15,135 bases of DNA from Verrucomicrobia bacterium UBA6015. GTDB taxonomy: Bacteria; Verrucomicrobiota; Kiritimatiellia; UBA8416. The position numbers and the translations under genes were made by a program. The stretch spans positions 3,184 through 18,318 of the forward strand of contig DIZZ01000115.1 of the NCBI GenBank assembly GCA_002428045.1, in the 5' to 3' direction. This document shows, piece by piece, positions 6,095 to 13,132 of the stretch; within the stretch, counting starts at the first letter, position 1, and every line of letters begins with the position of its first letter. The notes beneath the pieces were generated by a model, which was given only the letters and a program-made list of their open reading frames with translations, was not told the DNA's origin and did not search any database.

Positions 6095-7366
6095 ATGCTG
6101 GATATTAAACGGATACGGGAACGACCTGAAGAGATTCGACAGGGATTACGGGCGCGCGGTGCCGACGCATCGGCGGTGGATGCCGTGCTAGCGCTGGATA
6201 CCCAGCGCCGCGATCTATTGACGGCCACCGAAACCCGCAAGAGCGACCGCAACCGCATTTCCAAAACCATCGGTGAACGGCGCAAGCAAGGCGAGGATAC
6301 CGCCGATATGCAAGCGCAGGTGCGTGATCTCGGGGATGAGATCAGCGCCATGGACGAACGCGTGCGCGAGGTGGAAGCGCAGCTTGAAGCGCGCATGCTG
6401 ATGATCCCCAACATCCCTTGTCCGCATATCCCGGTTGGGCCGGACGCCTCTGGCAACCGCGTCGTTCGCACCTGGGGGGAACCTCGCACGTTCAATTTCC
6501 AGCCCAAATCGCATATCGAGCTGGGTGAGAAACTTGGGATTTTCGATTTTGCCCGGGCCACCCGTATGACCGGCGCAGGCTTCCCCTTGCTGGTCGGTGC
6601 CGGATCGCGCCTGCAGCGCGGACTGATCCAGTACATGCTCGATCTGCACATCACCGAACACGGCTATACCGAGATCTGGCCACCGGCGCTGTGCAATACC
6701 CGCAGCATGACGGGTACCGGTCAGTTGCCCAAGATGGCCGAGGATATGTACCATCTGGTCGAGGATGACCTGTGGATGATCCCGACGGCGGAGGTCCCGG
6801 TAACCAACTACTATCGCGAGGAGATCATCGACCGTCCCTTGCCGATCTCCCTCACGGCCTACACCCCTTGCTTCCGTCGCGAGGCCGGGGCCGCGGGCAA
6901 GGGAACGCGCGGCATGATCCGTGTGCATCAGTTCGACAAGGTCGAAATGGTCAAGTTTGTCGAACCTGCCACGTCCTACGATGTCCTTGAAGCGCTGACG
7001 GGTAATGCCGAGGATGTCCTGCAGCGCCTAGGGTTATGCTATCGCGTGCTCGAATTGTGTAGCGGCGATATCAGCTTCGCGGCGGCCAAGTGCTATGACC
7101 TGGAGTTGTGGGCACCGGGCCAGGACGGCTGGCTGGAAGTCTCCTCCTGCAGCAATTTCGAGGATTTCCAGGCTCGCCGGGCCGGTATCCGCTATCGCGA
7201 CAGCGAGGGCAAGGTCCAGTTTGTCCACACCCTCAACGGCTCTGGCGTGGCACTGCCCCGGTTAGTGGTGGCCATTATCGAGAACGGCCAGCAGGAGGAC
7301 GGATCCGTGATCCTGCCGCCCGCGATCGTTCCCTACATGGGTGGTATGGACAGGATCACGGCGTGA
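6095..7366 (+). CDS. serS: Seryl-tRNA synthetase
   Basis: Class II aminoacyl-tRNA synthetase charging tRNA-Ser (and tRNA-Sec where present) with serine in the cytoplasm. The 423-residue length is normal. Residues 1-105 form the tRNA-binding antiparallel coiled-coil arm, starting MLDIKRIRERPEEIRQGL. The catalytic core has the serine-recognition TAE at 231-233, motif 2 FRREAGAAGKGTRGMIRVHQF at about 260-280, and motif 3 with NGSGVALPRLVVAIIENGQ from 381. The frame opens at GTG 6086, but the ATG at 6095 has GAGGAG 8 nt upstream and gives the standard N-terminus. A weak promoter-like pair (TTGCTT 6021-6026, 17 bp, TACAAC 6044-6049) lies upstream. The stop overlaps the next gene's GTG by 4 bp. Assignment is secure. 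Confidence 0.97.
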   Translation: MLDIKRIRERPEEIRQGLRARGADASAVDAVLALDTQRRDLLTATETRKSDRNRISKTIGERRKQGEDTADMQAQVRDLGDEISAMDERVREVEAQLEARMLMIPNIPCPHIPVGPDASGNRVVRTWGEPRTFNFQPKSHIELGEKLGIFDFARATRMTGAGFPLLVGAGSRLQRGLIQYMLDLHITEHGYTEIWPPALCNTRSMTGTGQLPKMAEDMYHLVEDDLWMIPTAEVPVTNYYREEIIDRPLPISLTAYTPCFRREAGAAGKGTRGMIRVHQFDKVEMVKFVEPATSYDVLEALTGNAEDVLQRLGLCYRVLELCSGDISFAAAKCYDLELWAPGQDGWLEVSSCSNFEDFQARRAGIRYRDSEGKVQFVHTLNGSGVALPRLVVAIIENGQQEDGSVILPPAIVPYMGGMDRITA

Positions 7367-7881
7367 CGCGCTGCGTTTTTTTTGATCGCGACGGGGTGGT
7401 CAACCAATCCCCCGGGCCGGGCTATGTTGAACATCCGGACGCATTCATCCTGCAGCCGGGGTTTGTCGCTGCCGCCCGGTTGGCAATGGCCCGTGGCTAC
7501 GCCGTTGCGATTGCCACCAACCAGCGCGGGGTTGCACGCGGGATCGTGCCGCAAACCACGCTGGATGCCATCCATGCGCGGATGGTGGCGGAACTTTCCG
7601 GGCAGGGGATCACGCTGCTTGGGATCTACTGCTGCACCCACGAACGCAATACCTGCACCTGCCGCAAACCTCAGCCCGGCCTGCTGATGGAAGCGGCACG
7701 CCAGCACGATCTCGACCTTGCCGCCTGCTGGATGGTCGGCGACAAGGAGTCCGACGTCGAAGCCGGACGGCGGGCGGGCTGCCGCACGGTGCTGGTCAGC
7801 CCCCCTCCCGAGACGACCCGGGCCACCCTGGTGGTCCCCCATATCGACCTCCTGGCCGAAGCGCTTGCCTCCGTCCTGTAG
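7363..7881 (+). CDS. HAD-IIIA phosphatase, GmhB/HisB-N-like
   Basis: A 172-residue HAD phosphatase of the histidinol-phosphate / heptose-bisphosphate group. Motif I is DRDGVV (nucleophile D8, acid/base D10), motif II is ATNQ at 51-54, the motif III lysine is K102 in CRKPQPG, and motif IV is GDKESD (D127, D131). A zinc-loop signature CTHERNTCTC (C91, H93, C98, C100) is present with the shorter spacing seen in HisB-N rather than the longer GmhB loop. The likely substrate is therefore open: D,D-heptose 1,7-bisphosphate (LPS core precursor), histidinol phosphate or another sugar phosphate. The GTG start overlaps the serS stop (GTGA), with AGGA-like sequence upstream, so it is translationally coupled to serS. 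Starting further upstream would mean deep overlap with serS. No heptose or histidine genes are adjacent. Confidence 0.85.
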   Translation: MTRCVFFDRDGVVNQSPGPGYVEHPDAFILQPGFVAAARLAMARGYAVAIATNQRGVARGIVPQTTLDAIHARMVAELSGQGITLLGIYCCTHERNTCTCRKPQPGLLMEAARQHDLDLAACWMVGDKESDVEAGRRAGCRTVLVSPPPETTRATLVVPHIDLLAEALASVL

Positions 7882-7924
7882 GAGCCCCAAAAGGGGCAAC
7901 CATACGAAATATAAATAATTTTAA

Positions 7925-7947
7925 ACTTTGTTTTACAAAGTACTTTG
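7925..7947. promoter_or_regulatory. Palindromic operator candidate overlapping the promoter
   Basis: Three copies of one half-site: ACTTTG (7925-7930), CAAAGT (7936-7941) and ACTTTG (7942-7947). The first two form an inverted repeat with a 5 bp gap; the last two abut as the perfect 12 bp palindrome CAAAGTACTTTG. They cover the -35 box and part of the spacer, where a bound repressor would block polymerase. The winged-helix gene two positions downstream (8586) is the obvious candidate ligand; that link is inference. Confidence 0.6.
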
Positions 7948-7960
7948 CTATTGCTATAGT
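7932..7960 (+). promoter_or_regulatory. Strong promoter of the membrane-cassette operon
   Basis: TTTACA (7932-7937) and TATAGT (7955-7960), each matching consensus at 5 of 6 positions, separated by the ideal 17 bp. Transcription should start near 7967, giving a leader of about 17 nt with AAGGA before the ATG at 7984. It is the best-matched promoter of the right half of the window. Confidence 0.75.
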
Positions 7961-7983
7961 ATGGCCTTGAAAGGATCAGCGAG

Positions 7984-8589
7984 ATGATTGCAAATCACAT
8001 TCATGATGCCATTGGACAGGTCCGCCGGATGCGGGAGCTGGTGCTGGCAAGGCAGCGCTTCAAGGGGTATTCGGGCAAGGCCCGCATGGCCGGCGGTGTG
8101 CTCGCCATCGCCGGGGCCGTGGTGATGAGCCGTCCCGGCTTTCCGGATACGCCCGTCGCCCACCTGGCGGGCTGGGGCGTCGTGCTTGGCTTGGCCCTGC
8201 TGCTCAACTACGGCGGTCTGGCGCTCTGGTTCCTGGGCAATCCGCTCCTGCGGCGCGATCTGATGCAGCTCAAACCCGCGGCGGATGCGCTGCCGGCGTT
8301 GTCCATGGGGGCGGTGTTCAGTCTGGCGCTGGTATTGCACGGGCAATACGCCTTGCTTTTCGGCACCTGGATGTGCCTGTACGGCCTGGTCCACGTGGCC
8401 TACCGCCAATCGCTGCCCGCGATCCACTATGCCGTCGGCATCTTCTATATGCTCTGCGGCGCGTTCTGCCTGCTCTCGCCCTGCACTTGTTTTACCAATC
8501 CCTGGCCGATGGGTACGGTTTTTGGCCTCGGCGAGCTGGCGGGTGGCTTTATTCTTTATCGCAATCGACAGGAGGAACCGGACGCATGA
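7984..8589 (+). CDS. Polytopic membrane protein of unknown function
   Basis: A 201-residue protein I do not recognise. After a soluble, basic N-terminus (about 35 residues with several Arg) it shows six probable membrane helices: about 36-48, 60-85, 105-120, 123-140, 146-164 and 175-192. A Cys-containing stretch LSPCTCF sits at the end of helix five. The ATG at 7984 has AAGGA about 9 nt upstream and lies just after the strong promoter, so it is the first gene of the operon. Its stop overlaps the start of the winged-helix regulator as ATGA, indicating coupled translation. Pairing of a small polytopic protein with a regulator of this type suggests that the regulator controls it, but no substrate or activity can be claimed. 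Confidence 0.8.
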   Translation: MIANHIHDAIGQVRRMRELVLARQRFKGYSGKARMAGGVLAIAGAVVMSRPGFPDTPVAHLAGWGVVLGLALLLNYGGLALWFLGNPLLRRDLMQLKPAADALPALSMGAVFSLALVLHGQYALLFGTWMCLYGLVHVAYRQSLPAIHYAVGIFYMLCGAFCLLSPCTCFTNPWPMGTVFGLGELAGGFILYRNRQEEPDA

Positions 8590-8951
8590 AACCATCAACC
8601 CCGTTTGACGCCCTTGAGAAGATCTTCCACGAACCGAACCGGCTGGCGATTATGTCTGCCCTGTGCGCGGCGGAAAAGGGCCTGACGTTCAATACCCTGC
8701 GCGAGCAGTGCGGCCTGACGGACGGCAACCTGAACCGTCACCTCAAGGTACTTGAGGACGCCGAGGCCATCCGTATCCGCAAGGAATTCGTCAAGAACAA
8801 GCCCCAGACCACGGTTTTCATTTCCACGGTCGGGCTCAGCCGCTTCGAGGACTACCTGGTCGCCCTGCAGCAGGTCCTGACAACCGCGCAGCAGGGCTTG
8901 CAGATGGAATCAAAACAAACGGCCCCGGCAGGCCGGACCGTGATGGTCTGA
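8586..8951 (+). CDS. Winged-helix transcriptional regulator (PF13601/ArsR-like)
   Basis: A 121-residue DNA-binding protein. It opens with FDALEKIFHEPNRLAIMSAL, typical of compact winged-helix regulators of the HTH_34/ArsR-like group. The helix-turn-helix follows with LTFNTLREQCGLTDGNLNRHLKVLEDAEAI (about 33-62), the recognition helix being DGNLNRHLKVLE, and a wing containing KNKPQTTVFISTVG. No cysteine pair for metal sensing as in classic ArsR is seen (only two isolated Cys), so the effector is unknown. AGGAGG lies about 10 nt before the ATG, which overlaps the upstream stop by 4 bp. Its position in an operon whose promoter carries CAAAGT/ACTTTG palindromes suggests autorepression. The frame extends further upstream, but only through the overlapping gene. 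Confidence 0.88.
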   Translation: MKPSTPFDALEKIFHEPNRLAIMSALCAAEKGLTFNTLREQCGLTDGNLNRHLKVLEDAEAIRIRKEFVKNKPQTTVFISTVGLSRFEDYLVALQQVLTTAQQGLQMESKQTAPAGRTVMV

Positions 8952-8985
8952 GGATCTGTCATAAGGAAAACAAAGGAGGCACATC

Positions 8986-10893
8986 ATGAGAAGCACGAAT
9001 CCCATCAGAACGGTGATTGATGTCTTGTTGTTTTTGTACATGCTACCGCTTGCCGGTATTGTCGCGGGGAACAAGCCGATCGCCCCCTATCTTGAATTCC
9101 CGCCCCTGACGAAACATGTCCACCATGCGGCCTTTTCGTGGCCGGTCTTCATCGCGCTGGCCATGCTGATTCTGGCGGCGGTGTTGCCGTTTGTCATCCG
9201 GGTGCTCCGCTCGCAGCCCCGCCAGGCGGCAACACTGCCGCCGCAGCTTCCCTTCCCTTGGTGGGGTTGGCTGGGCGTCGCCATCACGGGCATGACCTGG
9301 GTGCTGGCATGGACCCGTTTTGCCTGGTTCGCGCCGTTGCAAGCGTTCACGTTCTCGCCCCTCTGGTTCGGGTATATCCTGATTGTCAACGGACTGACCT
9401 GGCGGCGTACGGGGCAGTGCATGCTGCGCAACCGGCCTCGCTACACCGCCTGGCTGTTTATCATCAGCGCCGTGTTCTGGTGGTATTTCGAATACCTGAA
9501 CCGGTTCGTCCAGAACTGGTACTACGAGGGCGTCGGCGAACTATCCGGCATGCAGTATTTCATCTATGCCACCCTGCCCTTCGCCACGGTATTGCCGGCG
9601 GTGCTGGGAACCCGCGATCTGCTCGATACCTACCCGCGCCTGTCCTGCGGCCTGGAGAATTTTTTGCCCGTCCGCGCGCGCCGTCCCCGCGCCTGGGCCG
9701 CGGCCGTCTTCGCGCTGTCGTGCCTGGGCCTGATGGGTATCGGTCGCTGGCCGAGCCTCCTGTATCCGCTGCTGTGGCTGGCCCCGTTGTTCGTGATCAC
9801 CGCCCTGCAATGCTGGCGCGGGCAGCGGACCGTTTTTTCGGACCTGGCGACTGGCAACTGGCGGCAGGTTGTCCTGCTGGCCTTGTCGGCGTTGATCTGC
9901 GGGTTCTTCTGGGAGCTGTGGAACCTGCACAGCCAGGCCAAGTGGATCTACAGCGTACCGTTTGTCGGGCGCTTCAAGCTCTTCGAAATGCCGATTCTCG
10001 GTTTTGCCGGCTACCTGCCATTCGGACTGGAATGTGCAGTAGTAGCCGATTTCCTGTTGAATCCCGAACGCCGACTCCCCGGCGGCGAGCAGCAACACCT
10101 GCCCCCGACACCTCCCTCGCGCCTGTCCATGACCGTCGTGTACGGGAACCACCTCATCGTGGAGGTCTTCGCGCTCTACTTCCTGCTCCTTCCCGGTTTC
10201 CTGGTAATGCGGGATCTGGCCGATCCGCGCCTCAAGGATGACCTGATCTTCGCGCCGGAATTGTGGCCGGAACTCGCCGCCGATTGGTACACTCGCTACG
10301 AAACGTATTTCTGGCAGAAGACCTGGTGGGCCGATGGCTGGCGCGAGTATCAGCGTGTGCTCGACCCGAAATTCGACAGCTATATGGGGGATCGTCTCGC
10401 GTACGATGTGGATGCCGGGCCGATCATCGCCGGGTTCAGTCCGGCGGCCAATGCCTTCGGACTGGCAGCGGCCAAGATCAACGGCCGCCTGGATCATGCC
10501 TACACACTGGGGTCGCAGATTATCGTCTCGACCTGGCCTTTGCCGAGCGGCAGCCTGCTGGGGCCCCAGCTCCTGTCAAGCCGCCGCCATGCCCCCTATC
10601 TGGGCGAAGCCTGCATCCGGTTCTTCCTGTCGCAAACGCCGACGAAAGGGGCGACGATCATCACCGGCGGCCATGCGCCGGGTTGTGTGACCATCGGCTA
10701 TGTGTTCTACTTCGGAACGGGCCTCGCCCTGCTCCTGATGGCCGGGATCGGAGCATGGCGCTATGACGGACGAACGCGCAAACCGCTGTACCTTGGCCGC
10801 ATGTCCAATTTGCCCTCTGGGCTGGCCTGTTGGTTGCCGCCGTTGTGCTGGTGGCAACCCACTACGCCTCTTTGGCCGTCCCCGCACTGCTGA
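8986..10893 (+). CDS. Large polytopic membrane protein, apparent frameshift near C-terminus
   Basis: A 635-residue protein as read, with about twelve hydrophobic helices; not assigned to a named family. The first 360 residues hold most of the helices plus aromatic-rich phrases such as FSPLWFGYILIVNGLTW and FWWYFEYLNRFVQNWYYEG, a pattern I associate with uncharacterised bacterial membrane proteins. Residues about 390-580 alternate one or two helices with a largely soluble stretch rich in Trp/Tyr (RYETYFWQKTWW), and a final helix lies at about 570-590. AAAGGAGG precedes the ATG. The last 28 or so residues (Trp/Pro/Cys-rich) look out of frame: the third frame from about 10809 reads FALWAGLLVAAVVLVATHYASL and ends PVRE at 10922, a good membrane helix. 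A one-base shift between 10767 and 10808 would restore a protein of about 645 residues. No catalytic motif recognised. Confidence 0.75.
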   Translation: MRSTNPIRTVIDVLLFLYMLPLAGIVAGNKPIAPYLEFPPLTKHVHHAAFSWPVFIALAMLILAAVLPFVIRVLRSQPRQAATLPPQLPFPWWGWLGVAITGMTWVLAWTRFAWFAPLQAFTFSPLWFGYILIVNGLTWRRTGQCMLRNRPRYTAWLFIISAVFWWYFEYLNRFVQNWYYEGVGELSGMQYFIYATLPFATVLPAVLGTRDLLDTYPRLSCGLENFLPVRARRPRAWAAAVFALSCLGLMGIGRWPSLLYPLLWLAPLFVITALQCWRGQRTVFSDLATGNWRQVVLLALSALICGFFWELWNLHSQAKWIYSVPFVGRFKLFEMPILGFAGYLPFGLECAVVADFLLNPERRLPGGEQQHLPPTPPSRLSMTVVYGNHLIVEVFALYFLLLPGFLVMRDLADPRLKDDLIFAPELWPELAADWYTRYETYFWQKTWWADGWREYQRVLDPKFDSYMGDRLAYDVDAGPIIAGFSPAANAFGLAAAKINGRLDHAYTLGSQIIVSTWPLPSGSLLGPQLLSSRRHAPYLGEACIRFFLSQTPTKGATIITGGHAPGCVTIGYVFYFGTGLALLLMAGIGAWRYDGRTRKPLYLGRMSNLPSGLACWLPPLCWWQPTTPLWPSPHC

Positions 10894-10943
10894 TAGCGCT
10901 CCTTCTACCCGTTCGCGAATAATAATAATGAAAGGAAACACCA

Positions 10944-11066
10944 ATGAAAAGGCTACACCGAATCAACTTGAAAGCTCAAATGCTTGGATGCTCAGGAATG
11001 ATACTAATGGTATCGATGGGCACATTGTCCATTGGCTACGGCGTCTATAAGCTGCTTGTTGCATGA
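10944..11066 (+). CDS. Small single-helix membrane protein (40 aa)
   Basis: ATG at 10944 preceded by AAAGGAA, about 8 nt upstream. The product begins MKRLHRINLKAQMLG (basic) and continues CSGMILMVSMGTLSIGYGVYKLLVA, one membrane-spanning helix of about 22 residues. Its TGA overlaps the ATG of the methyltransferase gene as ATGA, a common sign of a genuine, coupled gene. It lies 22 bp after the likely true end (10922) of the preceding membrane protein. No homologue is recognised. It may be an accessory subunit of a neighbouring membrane protein or a coupling leader that drives methyltransferase translation, as the latter lacks its own Shine-Dalgarno. Confidence 0.65.
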   Translation: MKRLHRINLKAQMLGCSGMILMVSMGTLSIGYGVYKLLVA

Positions 11067-11851
11067 TGGCCACAACAAGCATCTACGAAGCCCTTCCATT
11101 CCTGGAACGTGATTGGGAGGCCATGGCACAAACCAGGGCAACCGAATACGCCCGGATCAAGGACTGGTACTATCGCCGACTTCGGCATGTTTCAGGGCCA
11201 ATCTGTGAGCTCGGATGTGGCTATGGCCGATTGATTGACGATCTCGCACGTTCCGGGATTGAGGTGCATGGCACAGATGCGGCCGAGCCAAGGGTGAATG
11301 CCGCCCGTGAGCATTTTGCAAAGCTTGGCATCCAGAACGCCGTTTTTCATCATTGCAAAATGCCCTCTGTTCCGGAAGGGATACGTTTCGATGCCGTATT
11401 GCTGGCGACAAATGCGATTGGGTATGTCCAGTCCGACAGGGAAAAGAACACCTTGCTAAACAATATCCATGGCATGTTGAAAGAGGATGGGCTCCTGCTG
11501 ATGGACCACGGCAGGGGTGTCAGCATCCTGAAGCTGTTGCGCTATTGGCCCGGGCTCCGAGGTAAGGCATGCACGCATCAATCGACGATTCGAAGCAGCC
11601 TGCATTGGAGCCGCAAGCAGGGTGCGATCCGCGAGTCCTTTCTGCTGCAGGGGCCCCATGATAAACGCCAACTATTCACCGACCTGTTCAGGTTTGACAA
11701 AGCGCGGAAAACGCTGGACCGCTTGCGTTCGGCGGGGTTTGCAATCGAGGAAACCTGCGGTTCCTTCGCGGGCAGTCCTTTCAGGCCGTGGAGCAGGATG
11801 ATCGCGATTGTCGCAAGAAAGGAGAAACGCGATGATGCTTGCCACCATTGA
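11063..11851 (+). CDS. Class I SAM-dependent methyltransferase
   Basis: A 262-residue methyltransferase of the Rossmann-fold class. Motif I is ELGCGYGR at 49-56, the acidic residue that binds the SAM ribose is in GTDAAEP (D72), and later core strands appear as FDAVLLATNAIGYVQ and LKEDGLLLMDHG. The substrate is unknown: the C-terminal half (LRYWPGLRGK, an Arg/Lys/His-rich stretch, then DRLRSAGFAIEETCGSF) looks like a small-molecule or lipid-type enzyme rather than a DNA methylase with a (D/N)PPY motif. The ATG (or the one at 11066) overlaps the stop of the 40-residue gene, and the end overlaps the PAP2 gene by 20 bp, so it belongs to the same transcript. Lower GC and more AT-ending codons than the genes to the left hint at a different origin. 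Confidence 0.85.
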   Translation: MMATTSIYEALPFLERDWEAMAQTRATEYARIKDWYYRRLRHVSGPICELGCGYGRLIDDLARSGIEVHGTDAAEPRVNAAREHFAKLGIQNAVFHHCKMPSVPEGIRFDAVLLATNAIGYVQSDREKNTLLNNIHGMLKEDGLLLMDHGRGVSILKLLRYWPGLRGKACTHQSTIRSSLHWSRKQGAIRESFLLQGPHDKRQLFTDLFRFDKARKTLDRLRSAGFAIEETCGSFAGSPFRPWSRMIAIVARKEKRDDACHH

Positions 11852-12530
11852 GGCCACATTCCTCGAAGCGGCAGCCGGATTTTTCCAGCAACATGAGTTG
11901 CTGGCCAGCGTCGTCGTCGTTATCGCCGAGACAAATTTCGCAAAGGCATTGCCTTTTGCGCCATTCCTGATGGTGGCATGGTTCTCCAAGATGGGTTCAG
12001 TCCGAGAACGGGTGCTTACAACCTTCGTATCATGCGCGCTTGCCCTGATCATAACCTGGTGTTTTACCAGCACATGGATAAGGCCCAGGCCCATTTCTCC
12101 GTCGTCCGGATTAGAAACAACAAACCGCGTGTTTATGCCAACCTTTATAGGCAACGCTACCTACATGAAGTGGGGATGCTTCCCGTCTGACCACGCGGCC
12201 TATCTTACCGCGCTTGGGCTTGGCTTGCTTAACTTAAGGATATCGGTTGGCATAACCTGCCTGCTTGTAGCCGTCGTGGGCAACGGACTCGCTCGAATGC
12301 TTGTGGGACTGCATTATCCTTCAGACATCGTTATCGGAATTCTGATTGGAGTCCTGGCGCATGGTGCCCTGTTTCGTCTGGTCAGGCTGGACCGCCGTGA
12401 CGTTACAAGAAGCGTTGCACTTTTAATCGACAAGTTCCCGATATTGCAAGCGGGCCTGATACTCATCGTCGTCGAGATGTCCACCCTGTTTCGAGACCTC
12501 AGATTCCTTGAAAGACTGCTGTTCGGCTGA
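11832..12530 (+). CDS. PAP2-family membrane phosphatase
   Basis: A 232-residue integral membrane protein with the three-part PAP2 signature: RPRP at 84-87, PSDHA at 118-122 (usual form PSGH), and RMLVGLHYPSD with R155, H161 and D165 (Rx5Hx3D). H121 and H161 would be the catalytic pair. PAP2 enzymes remove phosphate from lipid pyrophosphates or phosphatidates such as undecaprenyl pyrophosphate; the precise lipid cannot be told here. Five to six membrane helices are visible. The start ATG at 11832 (a second follows at 11835) has AAGGAG about 8 nt upstream; the frame opens further upstream at 11808 but without support. It overlaps the methyltransferase end by 20 bp and is the last gene of the cassette. 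No terminator is obvious after it. Confidence 0.88.
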   Translation: MMLATIEATFLEAAAGFFQQHELLASVVVVIAETNFAKALPFAPFLMVAWFSKMGSVRERVLTTFVSCALALIITWCFTSTWIRPRPISPSSGLETTNRVFMPTFIGNATYMKWGCFPSDHAAYLTALGLGLLNLRISVGITCLLVAVVGNGLARMLVGLHYPSDIVIGILIGVLAHGALFRLVRLDRRDVTRSVALLIDKFPILQAGLILIVVEMSTLFRDLRFLERLLFG

Positions 12531-12628
12531 CGCTGAGGATGGCCGATATTCCCTCTCCTCGGAATCCGTAATCGTCGAACGTAATCGTTCACCGATTTCC
12601 CTCTCGTTTTGCCCGGCACCCGTGCAGC
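12531..12628. other. Gene-free junction with short imperfect repeats
   Basis: No gene is supported. GTAATCGT-type units recur (GTAATCGTCGAACGTAATCG), and TTCCCTCTC occurs twice. The minus strand reads as GATTACG-like units, reminiscent of the degenerate arrays I recall between genes in some PVC-group genomes; that comparison is from memory. The stretch lies between the PAP2 gene and the methyltransferase remnant. Confidence 0.3.
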
Positions 12629-13009
12629 GGTTCAAGGAGCTGAACGAATTTCGTGAAGGCTGGCTGAATCCGCCGGACTGGACCCCGCACGGAAACGCTT
12701 GAATTCCCCGGCACGGTCGGCGGCCCCTGGGAACGCTACATTGATCCAGCCACCATTGAGGATCGAGGGGCGTTCAAGGTCGGCACGGTGCGCTATCCCC
12801 GGCTGGTGGCGCGTGATACCGCTTGCACTGACCGGCTGAAGGATCGGACCTTGACGAAGCTTTACAACGCCCGGCCTGCATGGCTGGCGAACTGCCACGA
12901 GAAGCTTGACGCCGCCGTTGCCGCCGCCTATGGCTGGCCGTTCGGCCTTGCCGATAGCGAGATCCTGGACCGGCTGCTTGCGTTGAACCTGGAGCGGGCC
13001 GCGAAATAG
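12629..13009 (+). pseudogene. C-terminal fragment of a class I DNA methyltransferase (restriction-modification type), frameshifted
   Basis: Two frames read together as the end of a restriction-type DNA methyltransferase. Frame one gives RFKELNEFREGWLNPPDWT (12629-12685), then stops as TPHGNA. From about 12686 the next frame gives RTETLEFPGTVGGPWERYID, GTVRYPRLVARD, LTKLYNARPAWL, LDAAVAAAYGWPFGL and ILDRLLALNLERAAK before TAG at 13007-13009. The NPPDW, RTLTNLYN-RPxWL and AYGWP...ILxRLLxLNLER phrases are those I know from the C-termini of large SAM-dependent DNA methyltransferases (type IIG-like). The catalytic SAM and (D/N)PPY parts are absent from the window, so this is a 5'-truncated relic with a one-base shift near 12680-12688. 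It is likely non-functional. Confidence 0.75.
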
Positions 13010-13132
13010 GCCGGGGCAGCCAAGGGACAGGTCTTTGATCACGCGTGTTCATTTGTAAATGTGTTGCAATTTTCCCTCGCCTGCCCTAGGTTTAGTCCCA
13101 CGTAGTATGGATTTTCGAGGAATCGAGGATGT
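13010..13132. other. Intergenic stretch with a weak promoter candidate
   Basis: Between the methyltransferase relic and the next gene. A weak pair, TTGCAA (13064-13069) and TAGGTT (13087-13092), 17 bp apart, could drive the next gene; it is only a partial match to consensus. A GAGGAT ribosome binding site lies just before the ATG at 13133. Confidence 0.3.

Noticed and set aside
7884..7897. GCCCC-AAAA-GGGGC hairpin after the HAD gene as a terminator
   Set aside because: Only a 5 bp stem and no T-run directly after it; kept out of the feature list.
9138..10241. 367-residue plus-strand frame inside the large membrane protein gene
   Set aside because: Arg/Pro/Ala-rich out-of-frame reading of a GC-rich gene, with no ribosome binding site or domain.
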